From Streptomyces sp. GKU 895 (GTDB taxonomy: Bacteria; Actinomycetota; Actinomycetes; Streptomycetales; Streptomycetaceae): a stretch of 43,778 nucleotides of DNA. The notes below the pieces were generated by a model. The model did no database searches. It saw only the letters and a program-made list of their open reading frames with translations, and had not been told where the DNA came from. Below, in pieces: positions 7,490-17,158 of this stretch (positions are counted from its first letter, which is position 1; each line of letters starts with the position of its first letter). The stretch covers positions 1-43,778 of the forward strand of contig MWJO01000073.1 in the NCBI GenBank assembly GCA_002027195.1, in the 5' to 3' direction. The position numbers and the translations under genes were made by a program.

Positions 7490-8887
7490 ATGAGCGGCGT
7501 TGACAGCCACCAACTCCAGCTTCCAAGACCCCGACCCCGACCCCACTCACGCCCCGGCGCGCAGCAAGTTCTCGCGCTCAAGCCCGATCTACCGCCGTCC
7601 CAGGTGAGCAGACCGCAGCAGCCGCTCGCGAAGCCCGCTGGATCTCGGCGGCTCCGCGCCCCCGCCGGGGCCTCGCACCGCATCCGCCGCGTGAAGATCT
7701 GGACGCCCGTCGTCCTGCTCCTCGCGGTCGTCTTTGCGGTCGTACAGTCCGTACGCCCGCTGCCCACCCCCACCCTCCAGCTCACCGCCGAGGAGACCTA
7801 CTCCTTCGACGGCGGCAAGGCCGACGTCCCGTGGCCGGCCCAGGGGCAGGCCGCCCTCGAGGTGCAGGGCATCGGCTCCTTCGGTTCGTCCGGGGAGCAG
7901 AAGCCCGTGCCGATCGCGAGTGTCGCCAAGGTCATGACGGCGTACCTCATCCTGCGCGACCACCCTCTGAAGGGCGACGCCAAGGGCCCGATGATCAAGG
8001 TCGACCAGGCCGCCGAGGACCAGGCGTCCGCGGAGGGCGAGTCGACCGTGAAGGTGAAGGCCGGCGACGAGATCTCCGAGCGCGAGGCGCTGCAGGGCAT
8101 CCTGCTCGCGTCCGCGAACAACGTCGCCCGCCTGGTGGCCCGCTGGGACGCCGGTTCCGAGAAGGGCTTCGTGGCGAAGATGAACGCCGCCGCCAAGGAC
8201 CTCGGCATGACCAACACGACGTACACCGACCCGTCGGGTCTGAACGACACGACCGTCTCCACGGCCGTGGACCAGGTGAAGCTCGCCAAGAAGGCGATGA
8301 AGGACCCCGTCTTCCGCTCGGTCGTGTCGATGATGGAGTACTACGACTACAAGGGCGCCCTGCAGCGCAACTGGAACAAGCTGGTCGGCCACAACAACGT
8401 GATCGGCATCAAGACCGGCACCACCACCTCCGCCCGCGGCAACCTGGTCTTCGCCGCGACGAAGGAGATCGACGGCGAGACCCGCACCATCGTCGGCGCG
8501 GTCCTGCGCCAGCCCGAGGGCGGCTACGACAACACGATCCTCCAGGGCGCCTTGTCCGCGGGCGACAAACTGATCCAGGCCGCACAGCAGAGCCTGAAGT
8601 CGGCGACGATCCTGAAGAAGGGCGACGTCGTCGGGTACGTCGACGACGGCCTCGGCGGCAGGACGCCCGTCGTCGCCACCAAGGACGTCAGCGCCGTCGG
8701 CTGGTCCGGCCTCACGGTGAAGCTGACGTTCGCCGCCGACGACGTACCGCACACCGCGAAGGCCGGCACCAAGGTCGGCTCGCTCACGGTGGGTGACGCC
8801 TCGAAGGGTGGCGTCTCGGTCCCGGTCGCCCTCCAGAAGGACCTTGCGGAACCGGGCTTCACGGACAAACTGACCCGCCTCGGCTGA
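7490..8887 (+). CDS. D-alanyl-D-alanine carboxypeptidase, membrane anchor and catalytic domain
   Basis: The intact 465-aa part of a serine DD-carboxypeptidase (S11-type penicillin-binding protein) that trims the terminal D-Ala of peptidoglycan stem peptides. One membrane segment (about residues 69-86, WTPVVLLLAVVFAVVQ) places the enzyme outside the cell. Active-site motifs are S144-V-A-K147, S208-A-N210 and K308-T-G310. The C-terminal 100 residues form the usual beta-rich domain after the transpeptidase fold. The ATG at 7490 is probably internal: the natural start is the GTG at 6219. A strong hairpin follows the stop. A possible ECF promoter upstream would suit envelope-stress control. Confidence 0.92.
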   Translation: MSGVDSHQLQLPRPRPRPHSRPGAQQVLALKPDLPPSQVSRPQQPLAKPAGSRRLRAPAGASHRIRRVKIWTPVVLLLAVVFAVVQSVRPLPTPTLQLTAEETYSFDGGKADVPWPAQGQAALEVQGIGSFGSSGEQKPVPIASVAKVMTAYLILRDHPLKGDAKGPMIKVDQAAEDQASAEGESTVKVKAGDEISEREALQGILLASANNVARLVARWDAGSEKGFVAKMNAAAKDLGMTNTTYTDPSGLNDTTVSTAVDQVKLAKKAMKDPVFRSVVSMMEYYDYKGALQRNWNKLVGHNNVIGIKTGTTTSARGNLVFAATKEIDGETRTIVGAVLRQPEGGYDNTILQGALSAGDKLIQAAQQSLKSATILKKGDVVGYVDDGLGGRTPVVATKDVSAVGWSGLTVKLTFAADDVPHTAKAGTKVGSLTVGDASKGGVSVPVALQKDLAEPGFTDKLTRLG

Positions 8888-8913
8888 GCGAGGGCCGAGG
8901 AACCGCCCCGCGT

Positions 8914-8955
8914 CCCGCCGCCGACGCCCCCCGCCCGGGGGGCCCCGGCGGCGGG
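8914..8955 (+). terminator. Terminator hairpin after the carboxypeptidase
   Basis: CCCGCCGCCG (8914-8923) pairs perfectly with CGGCGGCGGG (8946-8955), and CCCCCC/GGGGGG pairs inside the loop. There is no T-run. A -10-like TAGCGT at 8964-8969 directly after it may start the next gene's transcript. Confidence 0.6.
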
Positions 8956-9073
8956 CTGCGTGCTAGCGTCACGAATCGGGGCAGGTCGCCGGTCGCGCAC
9001 AACGCGACCGTGAACGAGGCCGGAACATCACACGGCCGAGAAAAGAAGACGGGACACGGGGAGTTGCCTTCAG

Positions 9074-11005
9074 GTGGCCACTGCGGAGCCGACACGCGCA
9101 GACGACGCCGATCCGGGCTCGGACATGAGCCCGCGAATACGCGTGCCCGCACCGCGCAGAGAGAGCGCCAAGAGCACCGACAGCGCCCAGCGCACCGAAA
9201 GCACCGAGAGTGCCGTGAGCAGCACCGACACCCCGGTCGCCGCCGCCGCTCCTGAGGCGTCCCCGGTGCCCTCCCGTTTCCTCACCGCCTTCCTCGCTCT
9301 GCGTGAGCGGGTCCTGCGGCACCCCGTGCTCTCCTTCACCGCGCTGTCCGGCGGGCTCCACATCATGTGGTTCTTCCTGTTCGCCAACAGCGGTGGCGAC
9401 CTCGCCGCCCAGGACGCCTGGGCGGAGTTCGTCGGCCGGCACCCGGACTCGGCGTACAACCTCGCCTGGTACGGCGGCATGCACCCGGTGTCGTACAGCG
9501 TCGTCTCGCCGTATCTGATGTCGGTCCTCGGTGTCCGTACGACGATGATGATCGCCGGCACCGTCTCGGCGGGGCTGCTCACGCTCATCCTGCTGCGCAG
9601 CCGGTCCGTGAAGAACCCGCTGTGGGCCTCGCTCGCGGGGGTCATCGCCTTCTTCTGCAACGCCGTCTCCGGGCGCGTGACCTTCGGTCTCGGCACGATG
9701 TTCGCGCTCGGCGCGGTCGCGGTGGTGTTCTGCTGGCCGTACCGCTGGCGCTACAAGCGGTGGGCGAAAGCCTTGTGCGCCGCCCCGCTGGCCGCGCTCG
9801 CCACGATGGCCTCGCCGGTCGCGGGGCTGTTCGTGGGGCTGGTCGCGGTCGCGCTGTTCCTGCAGAAGCGGCGGCCCGGCGCCTGGGCGCTGGGCATCGC
9901 GCCGAGCGTGGTGGTCGCGGTGTCGGCGTGGCTGTTCCCGTTCTCCGGCACCCAGCCGATGATCTTCGGTTCGGTGATCCTGCCGTTCCTGTACGGCGCC
10001 ATCGTCTACTTCGTGGTCCCCAAGGGGTGGAAGACGGTCCGGCTGACGGCCGCGGTGTACGCGCTCGCCGTCGTCCTGGTCTGGCTGATCAGCTCGCAGA
10101 TCGGGTCGAACATCTCCCGGCTGCCGATGCTGTTCGCCGGGACGGTGCTGGTGGCGGCGCTGCCGTTCACGGTGCCGCGCAGCCGTAAGTGGTACGCGAT
10201 CGTGGTGGCCATCGCCGGCTTCGGCGGCTGGGTCGGCTTCAAGTCGGTCGACGACGTCCTGAACACCACCCCTGCCGCCTCCTGGGCCCGCGAGCTCGCC
10301 CCGCTCGTCAACGAGCTCCAGGAGGTCGGCGCGGAGAAGGGCCGCGTCGAGGTCGTGCCGGCCCGCTCCCACCGGGAGGCGTCCGCGCTCGCCCCGTACG
10401 TCAACCTCGCCCGCGGCTGGAACCGCCAGGCCGACATGGAGCGCAATCCGCTCTTCTACGACGACACGCTCAACTCGGCGAACTACCACGAGTGGGTCAA
10501 GCGCTGGGCCGTGCACTTCGTGGTCGTCTCCAAGGACGAGCCGGACGGGGACGGGGCGAAGCGGGAGCGGGACCTCGTCCAGCGCGGGATGCCGTATCTG
10601 AAGCAGGTCTGGGGCGACGCCAACTGGCAGCTGTTCCAGGTGACCGACCCGACCCCGCTCGCCGAGCCCAACGCGGTCGTGGACCGCGCCGAGCAGGGCG
10701 AGATGACCCTCCAGGTGAAGAAGGCCGGCCGGATCCTCATCCGCATCCCCTACTCGCCGTGGCTGAGCATCGTCGACGCCGACGGCAAGAGCCTCGAGCC
10801 GCCGAAGGAGACGGACGCCTCCAAGGACCGGGCCGACGGGGAGCCGAAGACGTACGACAACGTCAACGGCTGCCTGATGGAGACCGAGGAGGACGCCCAG
10901 GGCGACAAGTGGACCGAGCTGATCGCGCCGAAGGCGGGGACGTACCGGCTGGCGGCGCCGTATCAGCTGCCGCGGGGCACGCCGTGTCCCGACGAGCTGA
11001 AGTGA
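9074..11005 (+). CDS. Large polytopic membrane protein of unknown function
   Basis: A 643-aa protein. Residues 1-75 are hydrophilic Ser/Thr/Ala-rich and likely disordered. About ten to eleven membrane helices follow from residue about 95 (LSFTALSGGLHIMWFFLFAN) to about 385, then a soluble 250-aa C-terminal domain. The layout, with an acidic QDAW motif after the first helix and a soluble tail, resembles GT-C-type membrane glycosyltransferases, but I cannot assign an activity; it could also be annotated as a generic transporter. GTG at 9074 has GGGGAG upstream. It follows the carboxypeptidase, so a cell-envelope role is plausible. Confidence 0.85.
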   Translation: MATAEPTRADDADPGSDMSPRIRVPAPRRESAKSTDSAQRTESTESAVSSTDTPVAAAAPEASPVPSRFLTAFLALRERVLRHPVLSFTALSGGLHIMWFFLFANSGGDLAAQDAWAEFVGRHPDSAYNLAWYGGMHPVSYSVVSPYLMSVLGVRTTMMIAGTVSAGLLTLILLRSRSVKNPLWASLAGVIAFFCNAVSGRVTFGLGTMFALGAVAVVFCWPYRWRYKRWAKALCAAPLAALATMASPVAGLFVGLVAVALFLQKRRPGAWALGIAPSVVVAVSAWLFPFSGTQPMIFGSVILPFLYGAIVYFVVPKGWKTVRLTAAVYALAVVLVWLISSQIGSNISRLPMLFAGTVLVAALPFTVPRSRKWYAIVVAIAGFGGWVGFKSVDDVLNTTPAASWARELAPLVNELQEVGAEKGRVEVVPARSHREASALAPYVNLARGWNRQADMERNPLFYDDTLNSANYHEWVKRWAVHFVVVSKDEPDGDGAKRERDLVQRGMPYLKQVWGDANWQLFQVTDPTPLAEPNAVVDRAEQGEMTLQVKKAGRILIRIPYSPWLSIVDADGKSLEPPKETDASKDRADGEPKTYDNVNGCLMETEEDAQGDKWTELIAPKAGTYRLAAPYQLPRGTPCPDELK

Positions 11006-11011
11006 CCCCGG

Positions 11012-11864
11012 TTACCTGACCGGGAAGGCGACGTCACAGACGGGGTCCTCGGGCCCCGCCGCCTCCCAGTCCGCGAAGTAGATCTCCCGGCAGGGACCGG
11101 CCTGTTCCAGACCCTGCCCGGCGATCCACTCCTCCACCGCCTCGAAGGCGGCCATGATCTGCGGATGGGCCACCTGGGCCTTGGTGATACGGGTGTACGC
11201 GAACCGCTGCGCCGGCTCGACCCGGACCTGCGTCCCCCCGCCCCCGGCCCCGCGCCGCCGCCCAGGCCCGCGCGGCGGCCGCGTCGGCGACCGGTACGCA
11301 GGACTCGGCGGGCCCGTCGCTCTCCATGGACACCTCGGAGTGGTAGCGGACGAACGGGGCCGCGGTCACGCCCCCGCACTCCCGCGCGCTCTGCTCCAGC
11401 CGGCCCAGTGAGGCGCCGATCCAGGCCGGCAGCTCGTCGGCCAGCACATGCCGTGTCTCGGTGATCACCACCTGCTCCGGCAGCTCCACCGTCTCCACCA
11501 CGAACTTCCCGTACATCTCGGAGCTCCTCCCCGACAGTCGTCCACGGAGGTACTCGGCGAGCGTCCGCTGCCCGGCGAGCCGGGTCTCGACCTCGGCCCA
11601 GTAGGCGGCCAGCACGTCCGCGCCCGCGACCCCGCCCGCCTCGACCACCTCGGCGATCCTCGCCAGGGGCATGTCGAGCTGCCGCAGCATCGCCACCAGC
11701 CGGGCGCGTTCCACCTGACCGGTCCGGTAGTAGCGGTAGCCGCTGGCCTCGTCGACGTACGCGGGGGCCAGCAGCCCCAGCCGGTCGTACAGCCGCAGGG
11801 CCTTGGCCGACAGGCGGGCCCGCGCGGCGAACGCGCCGATGGTGAGCAGGTCGTCGTCAGTCAC
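11012..11864 (-). CDS. MerR-family regulator with GyrI-like effector domain (frameshifted here)
   Basis: The N-terminus (VTDDDLLTIGAFAARARLSAK, GTG at 11864) is a MerR winged helix with the ALRLYDRLGLLAPAYVD-GYRYY pattern, followed by a linker helix and a GyrI-like multidrug-binding domain. After CVPVADAAAARAW the frame breaks. The continuation in another frame is family-like: QVRVEPAQRFAYTRITK to CDVAFPVR, then TAA at 11012. Removing one base from the C-runs at 11234-11245 joins the parts into about 283 aa. Such regulators sense lipophilic or drug-like molecules. It is 101 bp downstream of glutathione peroxidase on the same strand. Confidence 0.85.
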
Positions 11865-11929
11865 CGGACCATCCTCGTCCTCCGTCACCGGACGGTTCCT
11901 CCGCCCGGTGACGAGGAGGCTCCGCCCTG

Positions 11930-11972
11930 CCCCAGGGGCAAGGTCAACGGCCCCCAGGGGCAAGGTCAACGG
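11930..11972. repeat. Two tandem copies of a 21-22 bp unit at the end of the peroxidase gene
   Basis: The unit (CCCCAGGGGCAAGGTCAACG plus one base) occurs at 11930-11950 and 11952-11972. One copy contains the stop codon of the peroxidase gene, so a short duplication seems to have copied the 3' end of the gene. Confidence 0.7.
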
Positions 11973-12472
11973 GCCAGCTGGGCCTCCACGGCGGCCACGA
12001 GCTCCGCCGCCTCCGGCTCGGTCTGCGGGGAGAAGCGGGCGACGACCGTGCCGTCGCGGCCGATGAGGAACTTCTCGAAGTTCCAGCGGATGTCGCCGGC
12101 GTGCCCGTCGGCGTCGGCGAAGTCGACCAGCCGCTCGTAGAGCGCGTGCCGGCCCTCGCCGTTCACCTCGACCTTCTCGGTCATCGGGAAGGACACGCCG
12201 TAGGTCGCCGAGCAGAACTCCGCGATCTCCTCGGCGCTGCCGGGCTCCTGGCCCATGAACTGGTTGCAGGGCACGCCGAGGACGGTGAAACCCTGGTCGG
12301 CGTACGCCTTCTGGAGCTTCTCCAGGCCGTTGTACTGCGGGGTCAGCCCGCACTTGGAGGCCACGTTCACGATCAGCACGGCCCGGCCGGCGTACTGGGA
12401 GAGGTCGGCGGCGCCGCCCTGGAGGGTGCCGATCTCGACGGAGAGGGGGGAGGTGTTGTCAGCAGTCGTCAT
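11966..12472 (-). CDS. Glutathione peroxidase family thiol peroxidase
   Basis: A 168-aa cytoplasmic thiol peroxidase that reduces hydroperoxides. The active-site segment is NVASKCGLTPQY with C41 as peroxidatic Cys, followed by GVPCNQFMGQEP carrying the catalytic Gln and a second Cys, and by RWNFEKFLIGRDG with the Trp. Actinomycetes lack glutathione, so thioredoxin or mycothiol-linked reduction is expected from what is known of bacterial members. Its start (12472) lies nine bases after the stop of the DUF5937 gene, which implies one transcript. Confidence 0.95.
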   Translation of the reverse strand: MTTADNTSPLSVEIGTLQGGAADLSQYAGRAVLIVNVASKCGLTPQYNGLEKLQKAYADQGFTVLGVPCNQFMGQEPGSAEEIAEFCSATYGVSFPMTEKVEVNGEGRHALYERLVDFADADGHAGDIRWNFEKFLIGRDGTVVARFSPQTEPEAAELVAAVEAQLAR

Positions 12473-12481
12473 AAGCGGATG

Positions 12482-13526
12482 CTAGCTCCGGTAAGTGTCG
12501 GGCCGACGTGAGGGCCCGGTGCGGGAGGCTTCGGTGCGGGATGCCTCGTGGCGCGACTCCTCGCTCCGCGAGGCATCCACGAGCACGGTCCCGGCCGCCG
12601 TCCGCTCGTACAGCACCGACCGCCCCGCCCGCCGCCGCTCCACCAGCCCGGCGTCCAGCAGCACGCGCAGATGGCGGCCGACGGAGCCGAGGGCGCGGCC
12701 GGTCACCGCGACCAGCTGGGTCGTGCTCATCGGCGTTTCGAGCAGCACCAGCAGCCCGGCCCGCGCGGCCCCGACGAGCGCCCCGAGCCCGCCCGGGACG
12801 GGCCGGTGCCGGTGGTCCTCGGCGAGCACACCGAGACACGGGTAGACGACGGCGTACCGCTCCCGCCCCTCCCACGACACCCAGCCGTTGCCCGTCGTCA
12901 CCGGGATGAAGGACAGCTCGGCGCCGGACGCGACCTCCCGCGGCGGGTACTCGTGCAGGTTGACCTGGAACCGGCTCTCCCCGAGCCAGCGGGTCCAGGG
13001 CCGCAGCGAGTCCAGTACGGCCGCCCAGCCGCCCTGGCTCACCCGCGCGGTCCGCGCGACCACGTCGGCCTCCAGGACGCGCCGCCGACGGTCCCAGTAC
13101 GGCCGTACGGCCTCCTCCCAGACGTGGGTGAGGAGCGCGGTCGCCCGCTCGGGCAGGTCGTCCCGCTCCAGGAGCGCGGGGAGCGGTCCGGCGAGGGAGA
13201 CGCGGAGGTTGGCGCGGGCCGCGTCGGGGGGCGGCCGTCCGCACCCGGGCCGCGGTCTCCTCGAAGCTCTCTCCGGCGCGCGGCGTGGGGCAGACGAAGT
13301 CGGCGATCCAGGACCGGAGCGCGGCGTCCACGAGGGCGTCGGCCACCGGGTCGGCGGCGAGGTACGCGCGATAGCCCGGCAGATGCGCCCGCAGCCACGC
13401 CTCCTCACCGGGGTGGGCGGCGGTGCCTCTGCGCAGCAGCCACAGATTCGCGAACGTCTCGGCGAACGGCGAGACCACGAACCGACTGCGGGCAAGGGTG
13501 TCGGCATCGAGCTGCCACCACCCCAT
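12482..13526 (-). CDS. DUF5937/ArsR-type regulator (frameshifted here)
   Basis: The first part (MGWWQLDADTLARSRFVVSPF, start 13526) is the DUF5937 region; the C-terminal part has an ArsR-type winged helix (MSTTQLVAVTGRALGSVGRHLRVLL, then LVERRRAGRSVLYERT). The two parts are in different frames. Deleting one base from the six-G run at 13226-13231 joins them (RTAAPDAARANLRVSL) to give 347 aa. The tail has imperfect EASRTE repeats. It is divergent from an MFS exporter at 13610, a common regulator/exporter layout, and precedes glutathione peroxidase. Confidence 0.87.
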
Positions 13527-13609
13527 GAGCCCCCCTGTGCCGCACTGCGGCTTTCGCCGACGCGCGAAACAATAACGATCGCCGCCCGGTCCCTTCTTGA
13601 CTGCCCTCC

Positions 13610-14806
13610 ATGCGCAGCTATCGCGACCTGTTCCGCACCCCGGAGTTCACCCCCTTCTTCCTCTCCTACGCCGCCTTCAACGCGGCCCTGACGATCGGCG
13701 GACTGTCCCTCGCCACGATGGTCTACCGGGCCACCGACTCCCCGCTGCTGTCGGCGCTGAGCATGTTCGGACCGCAGCTCGCGCAGGTCCTGGGCGCCAC
13801 GTTCCTGCTCTCGGGAGCCGACCGGCTGCGCCCGAGGTCGACGCTGGTCTGGTCGGGCCTGGCCTTCGCGGCGCTGACGGCGGTACTGGCGCTGCCCGGA
13901 CTCCCGGTCTGGGGAGTCTTCGCCGTGGTGGTCCTCCAGGGCCTGATCGCGTCGCTGGGCGGCGGGGTGACCGGCGGTCTGCTGAACGAGATCCTGCCCA
14001 AGTCCGGTTTCGTGCTGGGCCGTTCGGTGTTCAACATGGCGTCGGGCCTGATGCAGGTGCTGGGCTTCGCGCTGGGCGGCGCCCTGCTCGCACTCCTGTC
14101 CCCGCGGCTCTGTCTGCTCCTGGCGGCCGCGCTGTACCTGACGCAGGCGGTGGGCTACCGCCTGGGCCTGACGGCCCGTCCGCCGCGCGCCTCCGGCCGC
14201 CTCTCGGTTCGAGCGACGTGGCGCAACAACGCGTTCTTGTGGTCCTCGCGGGGCCGCCGCCTGACCTACCTCGGCCTGTGGCTCCCCAACGGCCTGATGG
14301 TGGGCTGCGACTCCCTGTACGTCTCCTACGCCCCGGAGGCGGCCGGCGCACTGTTCGCGTCGGGTGCGCTGGGCATGTTCATGGGTGACGTCCTGGTGGG
14401 CCGCTTCGTGCCGCCTGCCCTGCGCGGGCGCCTGGCCACGCCGCTGCTCCTGCTGCTGGCGACGCCGTATCTGCTGTTCGCGCTGCGGCCGGACGTGGTG
14501 TGGGCGGCGATGGCGGTGTGCCTGTCCAACGTCGGCTTCGCCGCGAGCCTGGTCCAGCAGGAGCGGCTGATGTCCCTCACCCCCGACGACATGGCGGGCC
14601 ACGCCCTCGGGCTGCGCTCCGCCGGGATGCTCACCATGCAGGGCGTGGCGGCGGCACTGGCCGGTTCGCTGGCCCAGGTGACGTCCCCGGCGGCGGCGAT
14701 GGCGATGGTGGCGGGGGTGTCGGTGCTGGTGACGTCGGCGCTGGCGGTGGCGGGCCGACGGCAGCCGGACGCCGAGGCGGCTACGGCGCCGGGTCTGGCT
14801 CGCTGA
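13610..14806 (+). CDS. MFS transporter
   Basis: A 398-aa major facilitator protein with about twelve membrane helices from residue about 10 to 390, including a central hydrophilic break near residue 195. It resembles the MFS exporters found next to ArsR/DUF5937 regulators. No clear Shine-Dalgarno sequence precedes the ATG at 13610. It overlaps the convergent MarR gene by 26 bases. Substrate unknown; drug or metabolite efflux is likely. Confidence 0.9.
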   Translation: MRSYRDLFRTPEFTPFFLSYAAFNAALTIGGLSLATMVYRATDSPLLSALSMFGPQLAQVLGATFLLSGADRLRPRSTLVWSGLAFAALTAVLALPGLPVWGVFAVVVLQGLIASLGGGVTGGLLNEILPKSGFVLGRSVFNMASGLMQVLGFALGGALLALLSPRLCLLLAAALYLTQAVGYRLGLTARPPRASGRLSVRATWRNNAFLWSSRGRRLTYLGLWLPNGLMVGCDSLYVSYAPEAAGALFASGALGMFMGDVLVGRFVPPALRGRLATPLLLLLATPYLLFALRPDVVWAAMAVCLSNVGFAASLVQQERLMSLTPDDMAGHALGLRSAGMLTMQGVAAALAGSLAQVTSPAAAMAMVAGVSVLVTSALAVAGRRQPDAEAATAPGLAR

Positions 14807-15248
14807 ATACTTCCGGCACCTTGTTGTCGAGGACGACGCGGGAGAGGAGCGCGGCGAGACGGTCGCGCTCGGCGGGGGTGAGACCGGCGGGCAGCGCGTC
14901 GATGCGCCGGCAGGTCTCCTCGTAGAACTCCTCGGCGAGTTCGGCGCCCTGCTCGGTGAGACGCACACGTACGGCACGCCTGTCCCGGGGATCGGGTTCG
15001 CGGCGGACGAGGCCACGCCGGACGGTCCGGTCGACGAGCCCGGTGAGACTCGACTTGGCGAGGCCCAGGGTTTCGCCGAGCTCGGTCATGCCCTGGGGGT
15101 GGGGCATGAGGACGCAGAGGAGTTGCCCCTGTTGGGGGGTGATGTGGAAGGCGCGGCTGGAGTCGGCGTAGACGGCGTTGACGAGGAACGCGGAGCGGAC
15201 CAGGGCGGGGACGATGCCCAGGGCGGTGGTGGGGGGTGGTTTGGGCAT
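14781..15248 (-). CDS. MarR-family transcriptional regulator
   Basis: A 155-aa MarR protein. The winged helix spans about residues 35-100 with GMTELGETLGLAKSSLTGLV as recognition region and RRGLVRREPDPRDRRAVRV as wing. Its 3' end overlaps the convergent MFS gene. The target is unknown. Confidence 0.93.
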   Translation of the reverse strand: MPKPPPTTALGIVPALVRSAFLVNAVYADSSRAFHITPQQGQLLCVLMPHPQGMTELGETLGLAKSSLTGLVDRTVRRGLVRREPDPRDRRAVRVRLTEQGAELAEEFYEETCRRIDALPAGLTPAERDRLAALLSRVVLDNKVPEVFSEPDPAP

Positions 15249-15319
15249 TTGGTCAGCCTAGCTGGGCGGTTTGGCGTGCTGCTGCGAGGTTGTGGCGACA
15301 GACGGGACGCGCTCCGTGC

Positions 15320-15738
15320 TCATGGCCGTACGGGACCGTGCCCGTCACCGGTGATCGCGACACCGATGTTCCCCCCCGGCGGCGATCGACCGCTCCCCGG
15401 ACGCGACGACCACCGCAGCCGTGCCGCGAGGCAGCAGTGCCGCCAACTCCCCTTCCAGCCCGGGGTCCTTGCTCAGCGCCCGCCGGATCACCTGCCGCAG
15501 CGCCCCCAGCGCGTCCGCGCTCCCCGGCTCGGCGACCGCGTCCGCCACCGCCTCCGCCAGCGACTGACGCCCCCGCTCGTCGGCCCGGCGGTCGCGTGGC
15601 CCGCAGGATGCGCCGCCCACCTCGGCCTGCCCGCTCCCGAGCGGCACCCCCTCCGCTGTCCAGCACCCGCTCCCCGTGCACCCCCAGACCCTCCCGCAGA
15701 TAGGGCGTCATCCCGTCCACGAACCCGGCGTCCGCCAT
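15320..15738 (-). CDS. Small uncharacterised protein ending in a NIGVAITGD motif (two frameshifts here)
   Basis: The start at 15738 gives MADAGFVDGMTPYLREGLGV. Two one-base overcalls, in the C-runs at 15647-15651 and 15371-15377, split the frame. After correction it is 138 aa, with a helical centre (SLAEAVADAVAEPGSADALG, ALRQVIRRALSKD) and a tail IAAGGNIGVAITGDGHGPVR. The Gly/Asn-rich A-A-G-G-N-I-G-x-x-x-T-G-D tail recurs at the ends of various Streptomyces proteins from my general knowledge, and its role is unclear. No signal peptide or membrane segment. I cannot assign a function. Confidence 0.65.
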
Positions 15739-16009
15739 CCCCGGCCCCCAACTCCCTCGTCCATGACTCTCCTCGCTCCTACGAGGATGCCGTCATCCCG
15801 GCAGTAATACAGGCAGTGGTGCAGGCCCGGGCGGGAAGAGCCCAATCCGCACGGTTCCGTTACGACAGGCACCCTTGACAGCGTGCGTACTGTTTCGCGA
15901 CGTTTGAGCCCCACCGCACAATGGGCACGGGAGCCGACGGGCACATGGCGGAGGAAGTGGCGGGACGCGGCCGGCGCGTCATGGGGGGAACTGGGGGGAG
16001 CGATCGCCC

Positions 16010-17126
16010 ATGCGATCCACGAGCAACTCCATGAGAAACCAGATCACGATCCACAGACCGGAGGAGCTCAGCGGCACGCTGCGCGCTGCCTGGCACCGGG
16101 TGATGGACGAGTCGCCCGACTTCGGAAACCCCTTCCTGGCCCCGGAGTTCGCCGCCGGGGTGGGCCGGTACCGGGGCGGGGCGCGGGTCGCGGTGCTGCA
16201 CGACGGCGTGGAGCCGGTCGGCTTCTTTCCGTACGAGCGGGGGGGCGTTCGGCGTCGGGCGGGCCATCGGGCTCGGGCTCTCCGACTGCCAGGCCCTCGT
16301 CCACCGTTCCGGAGTCACCTGGGACACCGGCGAGCTGCTGAAGGCCTGCGGGCTGTCCGTGTTCGAGTTCGATCACCTCGTCGACGAGCAGAAGCCTTTC
16401 GGCCGTTATGTGACGGGGACGTTCGCCTCGCCGGTCGTCGATCTGAAGGCCGCCGAGGGCAGTTACCCGGAGTGGCTGCGCGCCACCTACCCGGGCCTGG
16501 CCAAGACGGTCCTGAAGAAGGAGCGCCGGCTCGCGCGCGACCACGGCGAGGTGCGGTTCGTCTTCGACGAGCGGGACCCTGAGGTGCTGCGGCAGCTGAT
16601 GCGCTGGAAGTCCGCCCAGTACCGGCGCACGGGCCGTATGGACCGGTTCGCCCGCCCCTGGATCGTCGACCTCACCGAACACCTCTTCCGGGTCCGCGAG
16701 GACCACTTCACCGGCGTGCTGTCCGTCGTCTACGCCGGTGACCGCCCGGTCGCCGCCCACTTCGGCCCGACCTCGCGCACCGTCTTCGCCGCCTGGTTCA
16801 CGGCGTACGACCCCGAACTGCGCTACTACTCCCCGGGCCTGCTCATGCATCTGCGGATGGCCGAGGCGGCGGGGCGCGAAGGGGTGCAGGTGCTCGATCT
16901 GGGGCGCGGCGACAAGGAGTACAAGGACTGGCTCAAGACCCGCGAACTGCGGGTCGGCGAGGGCTTCGCGGTCCGCCCGCACCCGGTGGCCGCCGCCCAC
17001 CGCATGTGGCGCCGGCCGGTCCGCGGCCTGCGCAACACGGTCAACGCCCACCCCTGGCTCCGCGATCCGGCCGACCGCCTGCTGAAGACGATCGGCGGCC
17101 TGCGCACGTCATCACCGGTCAGGTAA
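16010..17126 (+). CDS. FemAB/GNAT-type acyl or aminoacyl transferase (frameshifted here)
   Basis: The first 80 residues (RNQITIHRPEELSGTLRAAW, ...NPFLAPEFAAGVGRYRGG) and the part after 16246 (FGVGRAIGLGLSDCQALVHR to the stop at 17126) belong to one protein split by a seven-G run at 16239-16245; removing one G restores 371 aa. The C-terminal half has the CelD/BcsL-type GNAT fold: GVLSVVYAGDRPVAAHFG, YYSPGLLMHLRMAEAA and LDLGRGDKEYKDWLK. Such enzymes transfer acyl or aminoacyl groups in cell-wall or exopolysaccharide pathways. GGGGGGAG lies upstream of the ATG. The DegT gene follows after 32 bp, so they are probably one operon. Confidence 0.87.
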
Positions 17127-17158
17127 GACCCCTCCGCCCCTCCACACACGAGGTGACG

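Noticed and set aside
6199..7546. Long Arg/Pro/Ala-rich minus-strand frames opposite the carboxypeptidase tail
   Set aside because: They are shadows of a GC-rich repeat tract; composition is not protein-like and no ribosome sites fit.
12482..15016. An 844-aa minus-strand frame spanning the MFS gene
   Set aside because: Only the last 260 residues are real (DUF5937/ArsR end); the rest is the antisense shadow of the MFS gene.
15875..15880. TTGACA upstream of the FemAB gene as a promoter
   Set aside because: No acceptable -10 element lies 16-19 bases downstream.
15708..15944. 78-aa minus-strand frame upstream of the NIGVAITGD protein
   Set aside because: No ribosome site or family similarity; it overlaps the better-supported start at 15738.
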